Source: Phellopilus nigrolimitatus (Eukaryota > Basidiomycota > Agaricomycetes > Hymenochaetales > Hymenochaetaceae). Taken from it: a DNA stretch of 64,000 nt. Both the position numbers and the translations under genes were made by a program. This document shows positions 44,105 to 60,316 of this stretch, in pieces; position 1 is the stretch's first letter, and each line of letters opens with the position of its first letter. A model generated the notes under the pieces. It saw only the letters and a program-made list of their open reading frames with translations, was not told the DNA's origin and did not search any database. The DNA is taken from contig JAJOHG010000005.1 in assembly GCA_021029095.1 (NCBI GenBank), positions 1,240,001 through 1,304,000 of the forward strand, read 5' to 3'.

Positions 44105-44933
44105 CGGTTCTGCGGGCTCGCATACGCCGAGCCGCAGAGATACAATGAGGGCACTCCGGGGCTTGTGGAAGGGAGGGGCGATGGAAAGAGGCAAGTTGTC
44201 GTGGCGAGGGCATCGGAGGTATCGTGTCGGTCAGGTGGATTCTCTGCGGACTCGCTCATAGACGCGGATGATGGCAAGGGCCGGTGGGATGCAGCTGGGC
44301 TCTATCAGACTTGTAGTGTCTTTCTTGCAGCCGTGAAGCTCGTTCCTGAGTTGGCATCGATCAAAAGCTCCCTCATGGGTTGCATAAGGACGTCTGGAGG
44401 TTCTTATTTTAAGTCCTGGCCAAAACTTTTTGAGGTGAGAAATTTATTCTTTCTTGCCTCTTTTCAACTCGTGTACTGATAGAACTTCTGGCAGTTAGCG
44501 ATGAATGAGAACTTTTTGTGTAAGATTGGTTGGTATTTCTCAAGCTGAGTAACAGCACTGTATATTCTGGCTTGACTGTAGCAATTGTTTGTGTTAAGAG
44601 CTGCTCTGCTTTCTATTGTTATGTGTTGAGAATCTAGTGTGTGTACTCGTCGATACCTCGATCAAGTGGCTTTTATGTTTATGCGAGTATGGCTTGTAGC
44701 CGATCAGGAAAATTTTCAAGTAAGTAGCACGCCTTGATCCCGCAAATCTATACTTAAGCTTATCTTGGGAATAAACAGTATGCATCCGATGTCGGACAGC
44801 ATGGTCATACCACGGGATCACTCGAGAACTCTTGACTTCTGAGCTTCGGCCTTGAGCAGCCCGCGCTGGCAACCCTGAACTCACCCAAATGATATAAACA
44901 GACTACGAAAAGCAAGGCGAATGGCAAGTGGTA
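44105..44933. other. Intergenic, no supported gene
   Basis: Holds the eRF1 3' UTR and the promoter of the sedolisin gene. A plus-strand open frame runs just after the eRF1 stop (44165-44479) but has no motif and no start context. Confidence 0.45.
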
Positions 44934-47452
44934 ATGTTCATGCTCATTCTCGCGAATTTGCTGTCTCTTGCGGTTGTCGTCCAGGCTGCTCCGGCTCATC
45001 TAACAGAGTCAGTGGTGAAACATGCATGGTCCGAAATCCCAGACGGCTGGGAGGTTCATACTATACCATTTGTCGATCACCTCATCACTTTGAAAATAGG
45101 GCTTAAACAGAACAGGATCGAAGACCTCATAACTATGCTTTATGAAGTCAGCGATCCTTTCCATCCAAAGTATGGGCAACATCTGTCTAGACTGTATGTT
45201 TCACTCTCCATATGTAAGTCGCCGAAAGACTTAAAATGGTTGTCCGCAGCGAAGTCGAAGAGCTCGTGAAACCGTCCTCAGAGACAGTCGTTGCTGTAGA
45301 TACTTGGATTTCCGCCCACGGAGTCGACGTTTGGACAGACGTCTCGCGAAATTCCGCGGGTGACTGGCTCTCCGTGACTTTGCCGCTATCGCGCGTCGAG
45401 GTCATGCTCACAGCGAAGTATCACGTATACAGGCACAAGCGAACGGGCGAAGAGATCGTGCGCACACAGGCATACAGTCTTCCTCGTGCGCTGCATGCGC
45501 ATATTGATCTCGTGCAACCGACGACGATGTTTGATAATATGCGCAAGATGCATGCAACATCTCATGTAAATGAGCCAACTTCCATGGCGGCGAGTCCCGA
45601 AGCTGTTCTTACGGACGTCACTGGACCCGCGGGCCAAAACATCTCTGCTAGCTGCAATACGACAATCACACCCACTTGTCTGATGCAGCTTTACCGAACT
45701 GAGGGCTATGCTCTACAAGCGGCAGATAAAGGGAATCGCATAGGGGTTACCGGCTACTTGGAACAGGTACATATACACAAATTAATCACTTTTAAAAAGA
45801 TCATCTGATTGGAATGCTTTAGTTCGTTAATTTTGCGGACCTCCAAGTGGGTCTTTAGAATTGAAATAATTTTCCGGACATGAAAATTAAATACGAGTGA
45901 TAACAGACGTTTTATTCCATGTTTCGTCCAGATGCACTAGGATTCAATGTATCGATTTTGTCTGTGGACGGTGGCGTCAACGATCAGACGGTCCCTGGTG
46001 TAGAAGTCAGTATTTCTTTTTTAGAGCGTCATTTTGCGAATTCATTCTGTATTCTATGATAGGCAAATCTTGACAATCAGTACACGACCGGTCTCGCGTT
46101 TCCGACACCAAATATCTACTATACTACTCCAGGGACGGCCCCTACAATAAATGACTCCGTGACCCCTCCGCAACGAGACGAGCCGTACATCGACTGGCTG
46201 AGTTTCGTTCTTTCGCACGACGATATGCCATTCTCCTTCACAACATCTTACGGCGGTGACGAGTGAGTTAGAAATCTGTATAAGTTTGCTAAATAGCAAC
46301 TTGACTTGACCAGACAAACATTTCCGAAGGAGTTCGCTATGTACGTATTTGTGTCACTGAACATTGTTTCATTCTGAATTAAATATCAGCCGTGCATGCA
46401 ACCTCTTTGCGCAGCTTGGTGCTCGGGGAGCGTCAGTCATGTTCAGCAGTGGAGATGGCGGAGTCGGCGCTGGTACCTGCTTAACAAATGACGGCACAAA
46501 TCGGACTATCTTTCAGCCTGTGAGCATGTCCAGTAATATTTGATACTATGTACTTCGTTGACAGTCGATCATCCCTCAAGGTCTTTCCCGCAACGTGCCC
46601 TTTCGTGACTGGAGTGTGTTAAGCCCTGCGTCGTTATAATCGAATACTAACAGACGTTGAACTTAGGTTGGAGCGACCTTTCACATTGCACCTGAGCAGG
46701 GGATCAATTTCTCCCAAGGAGGATTCTCCGTGTACTTCCCTCGTCCCTCGTACCAGTCCACAGCTGTGCCGCCGTTCCTCGAGAAGCTAGGCGATACGTA
46801 TGCTGGACTGTTCAAGTAAGTATTTGCATTGGACTCTTGGTTAGTTACTCAGCTTGTATGCGTGTATCATTGACCGCAACTAAGCCCGGAAGGACGAGCT
46901 GTCCCGGACGTTAGCGCACAGGGAGAGGGGTAAGGCCACAAATTTCTTTAAGAGAAGATGTACCTTCACGGATTGACATCGTCTCCTGCAGATTCCAAGT
47001 TGTCGTCGGCGGTAGTGTAGAGTCAGTCGGAGGGACGTCCGCGAGCTCGCCCACCTTCGCCGCTATCGTCACACTGCTTAACGACGCCCGCATTGCCAAC
47101 GGAAAGCCGTCTTTGGGATTCTTGAATCCTCTTCTCTACTCCGCTGGAGTTACCGGTATGTGGATACATATTCTCATATATGAAAGGTCCCTGTGTACTC
47201 TCCGCTCAGGTTTCGTCGACGTCTTGTCGGGAAACAACCCTGGATGCGGTACACCAGGTAATAATTTAGCAAACGATTGTTCCTGAAGATGATGACTCAT
47301 GATGACTGCATGATTGCCAGGCTTCAACGCTACGGAAGGTAACTCATCATTTCTTGTTTTTATTACAAGTCTACTCTGTACTTATTCATCTGCCAGGCTG
47401 GGATGCAATAACTGGCCTGGGGACCCCGACTTTGTTAAGCTCAAATCACTGA
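44934..47452 (+). CDS. Secreted sedolisin-family (S53) tripeptidyl-type peptidase
   Basis: An acid serine-carboxyl peptidase secreted for protein breakdown. The start at 44934 gives a signal peptide, [20 protein letters not shown]. The pro-domain follows ([41 protein letters not shown]). The mature part begins near [16 protein letters not shown]. The catalytic Glu and Asp are in [20 protein letters not shown] holds the oxyanion Asp and [14 protein letters not shown] the nucleophile Ser. The calcium-binding end is [20 protein letters not shown], then [11 protein letters not shown]. More than ten short introns; the upstream ATG at 44921 is out of frame with the signal peptide. No stop within the joined exons, so probably active. 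Confidence 0.93.
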
Positions 47453-48465
47453 TAGTGTAATTATCCTGTCCACAACTGTGTGTTCAGCGATGTTTCCTAC
47501 GTAGGGTAGCGGAAATACAAGAACACAAGAACAAAGACGAGAATACATGATGCAAATTTGACTGAGATTATTCCTTCATTCCCATCTCTAAGTCCTATTC
47601 TCGTCTATGTAGTCTTCAGCGAGCAGTGCTAATCGCAGGTCCTTCAGGATGGCTGCGACACCGCGAGAGGATACTGTTGTTTCGCCTATATGGCAATCCT
47701 TTTTTTTTTTTTTTTTGCTGCGTTCTTTCCGAAGGACACGATGGCCCACTCTCTGTTTAGGCTGTCCTTCCATGCTACTCAGACCACACTTTTCTCTGGT
47801 CGCACTGGAAAGGGGCACCGAGGAACACGGCCGAGAAGCGCTTACGGCCCTTCGCCATTTCTTGGCCATTGAATTTCTTCTCGAACAGAGCGATGGGGTC
47901 TCTGCTACATTGTTCTCGGAACAGAACGTGTGCAACGCGCCACTAACCAACGAACTCGAATTTTCTCGGAGCAGTACGGCTGTGGAAGGGTATCTCTGTG
48001 AAGAGTGGGTACTCCGCTGTGTCTCACGTCCGTCGCTGTGACTGAGGCCCGCCTGATCACCAGCTGAGCGTGATCGCCGATCGGAGGACGCCCAATTTGG
48101 ACTTGCAGAGAATCTTGTGGGCATCAGCCCACTCAAGGTGCTGGCCCTCGTGTGGCAGGATGGAGGGAACGCTCGAAAATATGGGCGAGGCTGTGAGCGT
48201 GCCCAGCGCGTCTTGTGGACAGGTTAAGTGCTCGAAGGGAGTAGAACTGTCTATTAGTCAAGGATGAAGCATCGAGATTTGGCATCAGCAAGCGCATCGA
48301 GCGAATTTTGTGCTGCCCGAAGCTATGGTGTACAAAGTTTACGGGCCGCGAGTTCCGGAAACGAACGCGCTGTGACACTATTCTGTCACGTGTGTTGTCA
48401 CTTCGTGTCAGGGAGTTGAACTTGTTTTTAGCCACCGCCATCGCCATCGCGTCGAGTATTCTCCT
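47453..48465. other. Intergenic, possible remnant of a MYND-like gene (minus strand)
   Basis: No intact gene. On the minus strand near 48090-48160 a frame reads EGQHLEWADAHKILC, like the tail of a MYND zinc finger (W..HK..C), and near 47800-47900 another reads DPIALFEKKFNGQEMAKGRK. Stops and missing upstream Cys pairs prevent a gene model. A poly-T run lies at 47699-47716. The right end holds the RAP1 promoter. Confidence 0.3.
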
Positions 48466-51242
48466 ATGAGTCGATCCCAACCGAGCGACAGTCAGGACGA
48501 GGACGATCAGCCTATATTTGTAAAGGAAAATGGAGCACACGCTCGCTTTTATCTTCATTCGACTCTTACTGCCGGACAGAAAGAACTCCTCGAAGCGGAT
48601 ATTCAGGTGAGTTAGACAAAAGTTTTTTATGAATGACATTTTCATGCTTCAACATAGAACCATGGAGGGAAAATTTGTAGAGACGAAATGACTGCAGATG
48701 TAGTCATCGTTGATCACGAGCTCATCGACAACGTCGCACTCAAACATTCCCATAGCAAAACGATCTACGTCGAAGAAGTAAACTTCGTCAAGCGTTGCAT
48801 CGAACGAGAAATGTACTATCACGATAAGCCCAAGCGAAAAGGGATGAGTGGAAGGATACCCGGATCGGCGTAAGAAAACCTGCTTTTTATATTGCTCACA
48901 GCTGACGAGGAAATGTTTCAGGCGCACTGAATACTCGAGAGAAGATGATAGGCACTTGGCTCGCTACTTAGCAAGGCGTTTACCAGATAAAGAGAGTGGA
49001 GGACGACAGGGAAATGGGGTATACAAGGAACTCTGCCATGCAGTGAGTTGGCTGGTGCTACTGAACCACTGTATCTGATTCCGCTTGTAGACCCTGCGAG
49101 ACCAATATGCATGGGCTGGAAGACACAGCTGGCAGTCTTGGCAAAATAGATACAAGAAAAATATGGAATTTTTTGATGGGATGATCAACACGTTTCTTGC
49201 TACGGAGCCACCCCATCCCGACGGGAAAGGAGAGTATCCCCTTGATCGAAGGGCTGTTGGTCTGGGCCAACGGCCCCGCAACCGCAGACATCAGCAAGTT
49301 GACCAGTATAGAGTTGACGAAAGGGGGAATAGAATCGACGGCGGTAACGCTAACAGGGCTCGGTCGAATGAAAATGAAGAGCAGAATGGTAATGAAGAGG
49401 AGGATGGAGAAGAGGAGGATAATGATGTATGGGAAGCTGATTCTCCTCGCAGAGCGCAAGGAGGGCGTGAGAGGGACGATGCTGATCTTAGTCAAGAGAC
49501 TATGAAGAAGAGGAAAGTGAGTAATCGCGAGGAGAGCGAAGCTTTGTCTCCGGAACGTGGACGACAGGGGCAGCAACGGCGCTCATTTGTGCAGCAAAGT
49601 GCAGGTCCTTCTAAGGGGAGAGCGAATGGCTATCAGGAAGATGATGATCGGCCGATGCGGTGCGTTAAGCTCAAAATTTATTTGTTTTGTTTTCAGTACA
49701 TCGTTTATATTGACCACACTTAGAGATGAGAACGCTGAAAAGCTTTTTTTGCCTGACTTCGAACAAGATCTGAGGCATGATTCGTTCAAATCACCCGAGC
49801 CCAGGCCCGGCAGCAGCCAAGCAACGCTCGTCGCAACTCAGTTCCCGCGTTCTGCCGCAGCAAGGCTCTCGTCTCTCGCTCCTCCATCGTCTATGTTACC
49901 ACCAATAAAAAAAACTCCACAAGTGCATACTCGGGCTGCACGTAACCCAGGAAGGACGGTATCTACATCAGCACGCGCGACAGGACGCGTGGCGGCACCT
50001 GCTCCTCCCTCCGATACTCAAGCGACTTTGGTCCCGACTCAGGCGAACGAGCTTCCGCTGTCGCAGCAACAGCCGAAACCTCGACAGATGCAGCAGGAAC
50101 CAGTGAATACTGCCGGCGGTAACAGACGCTCTCGATCTCCAAATCCAGACATTGAGATGGCGGAAACTATCGTTGTTAGTTCCGCAAATACTCTGGTGAA
50201 CTCTCAGCGACCACATCAGCAAGAAGATACCGACATGCGGGACTCAATAGTGAACCAGCCATCACCAGCCTCAAGAGCGGCGACGCAGAGGAAGGCGAGA
50301 GCGGCGCGCAAGACGCCGAACAGCTCTCCCACGCGCCCGCAGTCACAAATTATTACGCAGTCGCCCCCCGCTCTTGTTCCTGTACCTATTCCTGCTAGAC
50401 AACTCCGTTCGACGAAAACGCAAGCCCGAGCTGCCCCAGAGCCTTTGGCTTCAGCTGGACCGAGTCAGGCGCAAAAAGGCAGAAGCGATGCGCCGTATCG
50501 TAACACACGTGCGAGATCGGGTTCGGTGGAACCTCAGATCCTGCCACTCCCCACTGCCAAGCGCAAAGGAAAATCGAAGGCAGCAATGCACGCTGTGCAG
50601 GAGGACGAAACCGATGAAGAGGCCAAAGCTAACGTCAATACGATAAAGTCACCTGAAAGCTATGACGGACAACAGTCCATCGATGCGGTCGAGATGGTCT
50701 TGGGCGGCGATGAAGGGGAGGAAGAGGGAATAAAGGAGGGGGAGAAGGAGGGGGAGGGGGAAGAGGAGGAGGAGGAGGAGGAGGAGGAGGAGGAAGATGG
50801 CGAGTACGTCGTGAGCTCCGACTCCGACTTCGAAGACGAGAACGATGAACAGGGTCTTCTTGACCGAAAGGCCAGGGAGCTCAGGAGAACTGGTTTCAGC
50901 AAAGGCTTCTTCACGACACATGCGCAACCGAACGTCAGCTCCCCGCCTACGAACAGTTTCAGAAGGTTGTCAGGATCGGGACTCCAGGACCAGAGTCGAC
51001 AGACAATCCTCATGACTGGCATGACTGGCGACTTCAATTCACCATCCCGTCCGCGGACGGTGATGCGCGTTCGCGGGGCGAGTACCTCCGAAAGCGATTT
51101 TCCGACGCCGGGGACGCGGGCAAAGCAGGAGCGCGACCGGCGCACCTTGGAGGAAAAGACGCAGCCGTACACCCCCGCGCCGGGCACGCGGGCAGCGGAA
51201 GTTTCGCGCACGTGGAAGGGGAAGCAGAGGGCGCGGGAGTGA
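48466..51242 (+). CDS. RAP1: RAP1-type telomere protein (BRCT plus Rap1 Myb domain)
   Basis: A shelterin-type protein recruited to telomeres. The N-terminal BRCT domain reads FVKENGAHARFYLHSTLTAG, ADIQNHGGKI, ADVVIVDHELID and TIYVEEVNFVKRCIE. The Rap1 Myb domain follows at about residue 120 (TEYSREDDRHLARYLARRLP, GRQGNGVYKELCHAT, HSWQSWQNRYKKN). The rest is long and disordered: acidic Asn/Glu-rich stretch, basic KKRK, many Ser/Pro/Arg repeats and a run of twelve or more Glu encoded near 50765-50795. Clear exon joins include 48606/48655 and one near 49660/49725. A C-terminal RCT domain is not obvious. The pattern matches fungal/animal Rap1 rather than a general Myb factor. Confidence 0.83.
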
Positions 51243-52162
51243 GATTGGGGGATGTCATATGATGAGGACTTCATACTTTTCTTGAAGTTTCTCGCAGACG
51301 AGTTCATATCTTTATGTTATCAAGTATATTCGAGCTTCTCGTACAAATATTATGCTTTTACACTATACTGGGTTTTGGCATTAGATTTGGAATTAGGCCA
51401 ATTTAATAACTTGAGAATTCAAAAGCGTAAGGAAACGCAGAAGCTCTACGCGACTATATCCCCTTCCCCGATATAAAATTCGTCTTGAAATCAATCAGGA
51501 GTCTATTTTTGTCAGAACGAAAGCAGTATATTACTACTAACCAATGTACACTGTCGTGATTTGCTTTTTCAACCGCTCAGAAATCATCATGCCAATATTT
51601 TCAAGCTCTTCTACCAAATCACGATTTGGATGCCTGATCATGCAGTAAAAAGAATCTGTAGACTAGCAATATAGTCATGAATCAATACCAGTTAAAAACC
51701 TCAACTGAAAATATCAGCTTTCTCGACATCATGCAAGAACTTGTTTAGACCTCATGATATTTAGAAAAAAAAGTTTTGCCAGAAAGGTTTTCTCGAGGAA
51801 CGCTCTGTTCCAACTTTGAACGATCCGATTCCTTCAATACTGCGCGCATCTGAATCGCATCTTAAATCCCTTCGACGATCTTTCCTAAGAGTAGAAAAGG
51901 ATCATCGAGCTCTTTAGATAACTGAACTGAGGTAATAAACTTAGATGAAATGATGATGCAAAGCTTGGTATTGTTATGTAATACTGATTCGACGGATTGG
52001 TCAACTGGCGACATCTGCATTCCGGAGTTGGGTTGACACCTACCTTCAACGTCGAGTCCATATCCCTTACTTTGCTCAAGTTACATTATTACCGCATTTT
52101 CCTCCTTTCTCTATCGTGCGGCCCTTCTTAAAACCACAACTATAACTTTCCCGGTTACTGAC
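51243..52162. other. Intergenic, AT-rich, no supported gene
   Basis: Holds the RAP1 3' UTR and PRP4 promoter. Minus-strand open frames are short and lack motifs. Confidence 0.45.
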
Positions 52163-54879
<2,717 letters not shown>

Positions 54880-55183
54880 ATGACCATACTGTATCGTCTT
54901 TATATTTATCGAATGGAGTCAATTGTGCCTATAAAACTTGTTTACAGTGGCATGCGCTAATCCGGATGGATCAAAGCACTCAAGGAGACTCGAGGCGTTC
55001 GGGTGAAATACACGTTGTGATCGGACGGAGGGTTGTTCCGCTCGATAGTATATTATCTAAATCGTTATCATGTGAGCTCAATATCTGATGCCTGGCCGTC
55101 TCGGATGATAGTTCTGTCTAGCGAATGACCCTACTACATAAACTCGCCCATAATCTCCTTTCCCATTTTACTCGCCCACCACT

Positions 55184-57089
55184 ATGTCTACTTCTCGCGC
55201 GATAAACATCACCCAACCTACGGGCTCTAAGAGTTCAGAATCATCTGAGCATAAGAAATGGGACAATTTGAACCTTCCGAGCTTTGACGAGCTTCCTGAG
55301 TTCAACGACTTAAAAGGATGTGCGTGGAGTGTGTGGGGTAAAGGCGACCAGCTCGGAACTATCAACTTGCTCACCAATGATGTCGTACAAGAGGCCGCGA
55401 GACAAGTGAAGTGCGAATTTCTAATAGTGGTGCATGCGGTCAGTTGACACATCCCCTTGTTCAAGGACCGGGCAAACTGTTTGTTTGAACTGGTAAGCAA
55501 AAATAAAATTGGGAAATATTTCTTAAACATACAATCGTTTCTTAGGCCTCTCAATTTCCCCGAGAAGGTATAGATATCTTAAAGACTTCCTGTGGAGGAA
55601 GCTAAGCTTATTTTTCACTCGTCTTCAGCCTGCATTTTCTCGGAAACCATTTGATGTTGCGATCATCGCACCATCCCCAACGGCGAGTTGGCGTGACGAC
55701 GAAATTACCATCGTGAGTCCGATTCCTCATCCACTTTTTGAGAGTAAGTGGAATCTAAAAGGCTTTACTCCTTCTGTGGGCATAGAACACTCAAGCAGGC
55801 TCGCAATGGGACGGTTTGAGACATTGCGGAATCGCCGCACACGGTGTTTTCTATCAAAAGTGTGTCGAACGGTGGAATCAAAGTATACATCTGAGCATCG
55901 CCTATTTTACAGTACTCCTGCCACTGATATTAAGCTGGGGGGAATCAAAACGCCTGACCCACTAAACGTTGATCCAGAACTCATCAAATACGGAATTCAC
56001 AGTAAGCGCCCGAACAACCCTTTATGGCTTACATAGATTATGGTCGCCGAACAAAACTGCCATTCGACAGATTGGGCTCAGCACGGTATTTGCGGGCGCG
56101 GAGTATTCCTGGACCTAGTCCGATACTTCACGCGCAACGGCGCCGCGTTGCCCTACGATCCATGGACGCCGCACTCAATTAGCGTCGCAGACCTCGAAGC
56201 ATGCGCGAAGGACCAAGGCGTCGAGTTCAAGCAGGCGGACATCCTCCTCATTCGTATGGGCTTCACGAAAAGATACTATGAGAGCAGTCAGGCTGAGAAA
56301 GACAAGCTTGCTACCTCGGGGGAATCCTTGTCGGTGATTTTCTGCTGTTGATGAGCTCCACGCTAACGTGCTCTGCCGATGGTAGTGCGGGCGTTGAACA
56401 ATCTGAAGAAATGAAGCGCTTTTTATGGTATAGATAATGTCTGCTTTTCTGTTCTTTCAATTAATGGTTTGAATGAAGGAACAACCATTTCGCGGCGGTC
56501 GCTTCCGACCAGCCTGCTTTCGAAGTAAGATTGCATTGCTTAGTATATAATGCTTTATCCTGACTCTTTCTAGCGTTGGCCTCCTGTCGAATGGGAGAAG
56601 CTTATGCATCAGGTATTTCTCGTTCAAAGCACATCTATTTGATTTTTTGTACTTAAATCGGCGAATTTTTAGACAATCATCGGGTGCGTTACATGCAAGC
56701 ACTCTTTCTACGGTTAAGATACTAAAACGTTCATTCTCCATGTCTTTTTCCCGGCGATGCAGGCTCTGGGGAATGCCAATTGGTACGTGACCATCCCCTC
56801 TATAGCATCCATTTCGCAATAACATGCGCTGCTAAAGGTGAAATATTTGATCTGGAGAAATTATCAGAGGTCTGTGCCGCGACAGGACGTCACACCTTCT
56901 TCTTCACTTCCTGGCCTTTGAATATGTATGCTCTCTTTCCTTCTCCTTGATTGTTGGTATCTGATCCCGAGACGTACCAGCTTGGGAGGATGCGCGAGTC
57001 CCCCAAATGCAGCGGTCAGCACTTCTTTGGATTTTTGCACAAACTGGGCTATCTAACAGCAAATCTTGCTCATACAGGCCTACTTCTAA
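55184..57089 (+). CDS. Cyclase-family metal-dependent hydrolase
   Basis: Related to kynurenine-formamidase-like cyclase proteins common in fungi. MSTSRAINITQPTG leads into LNLPSFDELPEFNDLKGCAW, SVWGKGDQLGTINLLT. Exons then give NTQAGSQWDGLRHCG, AAHGVFYQN, DIKLGGIKTPDPLNVDPELI, HGICGRGVFLDLVRYFTRNG, LPYDPWTPHSISVADLEACA, VEFKQADILLIRMGF, EQSEEMKRFLW, HFAAVASDQPAFE, LHLLWGMPIGEIFDLEKL and the end LGGCASPPNAAAYF. The Gln-Trp-Asp-Gly-Leu-His-type motif is QWDGLRH. About eleven short introns, all joinable without stops. No signal peptide. The natural substrate is unknown. Convergent with the MFS gene to its right. Confidence 0.85.
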
Positions 57090-57289
57090 TCAGTAGTCGG
57101 ACATGGCAATAATCGAGGGGGTTGGGTGTAGTGAAGTCGTTCTTGGCAGTTTGTACCAATTAGACTATGACGGAAAGATGTCTTGGTTCTGACTATTGAT
57201 GTTGTAAACCGTCAATGTCATATTTTGAGCAATCAAGCAAGCTCAAAGAGTCATCTTCGTCGTTAGATGAAATGACAAGCTCCAAAGCT

Positions 57290-60200
57290 TTATATGCTCC
57301 GTGCAGACCCTCCGATGACATCAGACTCGAGATCCAATCCGCCATCACTTAACTGGAACATTGACAATCGCCTGCGCATCCGTTGGATAGGAAGCGGTCC
57401 CGTACTGCCACTTCTCTCGCCCTCAGTCACTGAGTCTACTTCCACGTCGTCATCACTGTCTTCACATTCGAGCGCGTTACTCGACTTCTGCGGCTGTCCT
57501 TGACCTTGGGGGCTTTCGATCTCGCCTTGCGTCTCAGCAGCAGGAAGTCGGACGCTAGAGCGTGCACTAGACTTGCGCGTCAGTTCACGTCTCTCATCGT
57601 CAAGCGACTTCTCGGGTATCTGCGTCAAACCCCACGAATTCAGCTCTTATTGTATACTATCAGAAGGATGCTTCATACCGGTATGCGGACAAGGTAACCT
57701 AGCAACGTCGCGACGGCCGCATAGATGAATACTGCACGCAGGGAGATGGCATACGAGTCCCTCGCCGCCTGCTGTAGGTCCGGAGGGAGTTGTGCGACGA
57801 GCTTCGCCGAGTGTCGGATTTCTCGGATGATATCTCCAGCGTCTGGCCCTTGGATGCGTTTACGCAACTCCCTGTCGAGAGATGACTGGAATATCGACGA
57901 TGCGATACCGACACCGCCGACCTGACCGATGCCTCGAAAGAGTTGTCCGAAGCCAGTGCCGACGGCCATTACAGAATCTGTGTATAAGTAAAAGCTAGAT
58001 GAGAATACGCCGCAGACGACTTTCAATTGGGACTTACGAGGAATGTGTGCAAGAAGGGCAACTGAGTGCGATGAAAATCAGGTAATGCAGAGCAAACAAT
58101 GCTGAGCGCTTACTCAATGTGGTCTGAAATTTTGACACTTTAGAATAACACAGTAACATGAACTAAAATGGTCGCACCTGGAGCACTACAGCGTTACCAA
58201 ATCCAAGAGGGATCTATGACAATAACAGAAGAAGAGCTATTAGAAGGTATGTCACGCAAGTAATAGGCGACTCATACAATGCTGAACCACATCTGGAACC
58301 AATTTGAGTCTTCCCGTAGGAACACAATTGAGACAGCAGCGATGAAGGGGAAGATACCGAAAATAAGATTGATTAGCTTATACTTTCCAGTCCGATGCAT
58401 CATATATCTTGTTTTGAGGATCAGATTAAGCCTCCAACCCTGATGCAACGTAAAAAAACTGACCCAGCGAAGAGCGATCCACAAGACATCGAGATACTAT
58501 TTGGTAACAAGTGTGCGCCTGCTATATTTCAGTATGTGTTTTGAGTGCGCTCGCTTCAAAAACTCACCGGCGGTGCTCGCACTCGTCAGCGCGACCGTTT
58601 CAAACCACATCGGGAAGAAATACAAAACGGCGAAGTTGCAGTTCGCTACGAGGAAATTTTGGATCCCGATAAGGACGGGTATCTTTTGGCGAAGGAGAAA
58701 CGGCGCGAGAACAGGCTCCGGAGCGATGAGGAGTTCAAAAAGTACAAAAAGAAGGGCGAGAATAATGGATATGGAGAATGGGACATATACGGAAGGGGAT
58801 TGCCACTAGCAGACGCAATTGAAAGGATTAGAGAGACAACTCGGAATGAAATAAAGGAACATACGTCGTTTTCTTCATTGTACTTAGTACTAAGAAACAT
58901 AAGGAATGAGAGGACCTAAAAAAGAGTTCATACAGGCGTATCTCTCAGAGCACAAAGAGCTTACCGCTCCGAGGAGAGTGAACGTTCCGCCATAGTCTAT
59001 CCTCTTGAGTACTTCTTTTGTGTTTTTACTCTTGCCCTGTCATCCGTCGAGGGTGTCAAACATGATCTGAACTCGTTGAATTAGAGCACTCACAGGAGTC
59101 ACATAATTTAGGTTTACACTCGTCAGAAACAGAGACAAGGCGAAAAGCGGCATCTGGATCAAAAACGCCCAACGCCATCCAAATCTGAAATAACGTTTAG
59201 AAACCAAATTGCGAAAAAGATACGGCTCATTTTACCGATCGCTTATGAAGCCTCCGATAGGTCCCCCCAGGCCCATTCCAAGCTGGAATGAAGTCAAGCA
59301 CACCCATCATGAGAGAGAAGTGTTTTTGACGCACACCGTTGAATATGTTTGCAACTCCTTGGGCTAATCCGCGGGACTGTACTTCCAGTTAACAGACGGT
59401 GCGACATGAGGGTATCCGAACAGGACTTACGCGAATACTATACATGTCGCTCACAATGATCCTGAGCTGAGGTGGTTAGCTACGAAGAGAAAAATGCAGG
59501 TACGCATTAGTCTCCTCTGCTCACTGCGAAGTCGTGAAGATCCCACCACCTCCAAGTCCGCCCAACTAAATAGCGCCAAGGTAAGTGCATATCTCTATCT
59601 CTATATCCATTGAGAATACACTCACAAATCTCGCGACAATGAGCATCTCCATGTTTTGCGAGAGTCCACATGCTAAAGTCCCTATTGCTGCTGAGCACAC
59701 TGCCAGCTGGTTTGCCCCGCGACGTCCTAGTACATTGCACAATCGGCCATATAGAGGAGTGAATGTACAGGTGGCGAGGAGATAGCTGATCATACGAGTA
59801 TGAGCAGCCGATATAGAGAGGGAGCTCATTCACGTACGATGTGCCCAGCCAACTAGCTTGGTTGGACCTCTTGAATTCCGACGATATAGAAGAAAGTACT
59901 AGAAATGTAACTCTGAACATACGATACGTGACTGACGAGGTGCATCGACTTACGTGTAGCGACCAATGTCGCTGGAGAGCAGGACCAGGGGAAATGTCAT
60001 TAATGACTACACATATGGAGGACACGAACTGCAGAACGTACTATTCAAGGACTGTAGTCGAAATGAACGCGTTATCACTGAATAAATAAGCCTCTTTCTT
60101 TTCAAGAGACATTCATGCCTCAAGACGCACCGAAAGGAAAGTTGCAGCCCATATCCCAGCCAGAATTGCGTTCCTGTTCGACCTTGTGATCTCCAAAGGC

Positions 60201-60316
60201 CCAGGTCTGAACCGAACGTCCTTCACGGGTGGCTGAGCTGGTGCCCCAGGAGCACCAGGTAGGACGCTATAGTTGGCGGCATCGAGAAGTGGATCGCGTT
60301 CTGTCGGCATCGGCAT
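57290..60316 (-). CDS. MFS transporter, vacuolar basic amino acid (Vba/Fnx1-like) type
   Basis: A DHA2-family 14-helix transporter close to fungal vacuolar amino-acid/multidrug MFS proteins. The short leader (MPMPTERDPLLDAANYSVLP) carries a dileucine ERDPLL signal like those of vacuolar proteins. Conserved blocks run in order: NRNAILAGIWAATFL, SSEFKRSNQASWLGTSYLLA, TCTFTPLYGRLCNVLGRRGA, MEMLIVARF, LGGLGGGGIFTTSQIIVSDM, RGLAQGVANIFNG, GMGLGGPIGGFISDRF, GWRWAFLIQ, LNYVTP, VLKRIDYGGTFTLL, APEPVLAPFLLRQKIPVL, FPMWFETVALTSASTAG, RTGKYKLINLIFGIFPFIAA, MAVGTGFGQLFRGIGQVGGV and a hydrophilic tail rich in Glu/Ser. More than fifteen introns; no disruption found. Confidence 0.9.

Noticed and set aside
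47588..48136. Minus-strand 182-codon frame (Ser/Arg-rich with KKKKKK)
   Set aside because: Starts from TTG, its Lys run is simply the poly-T tract at 47699-47716, and no homology is apparent.
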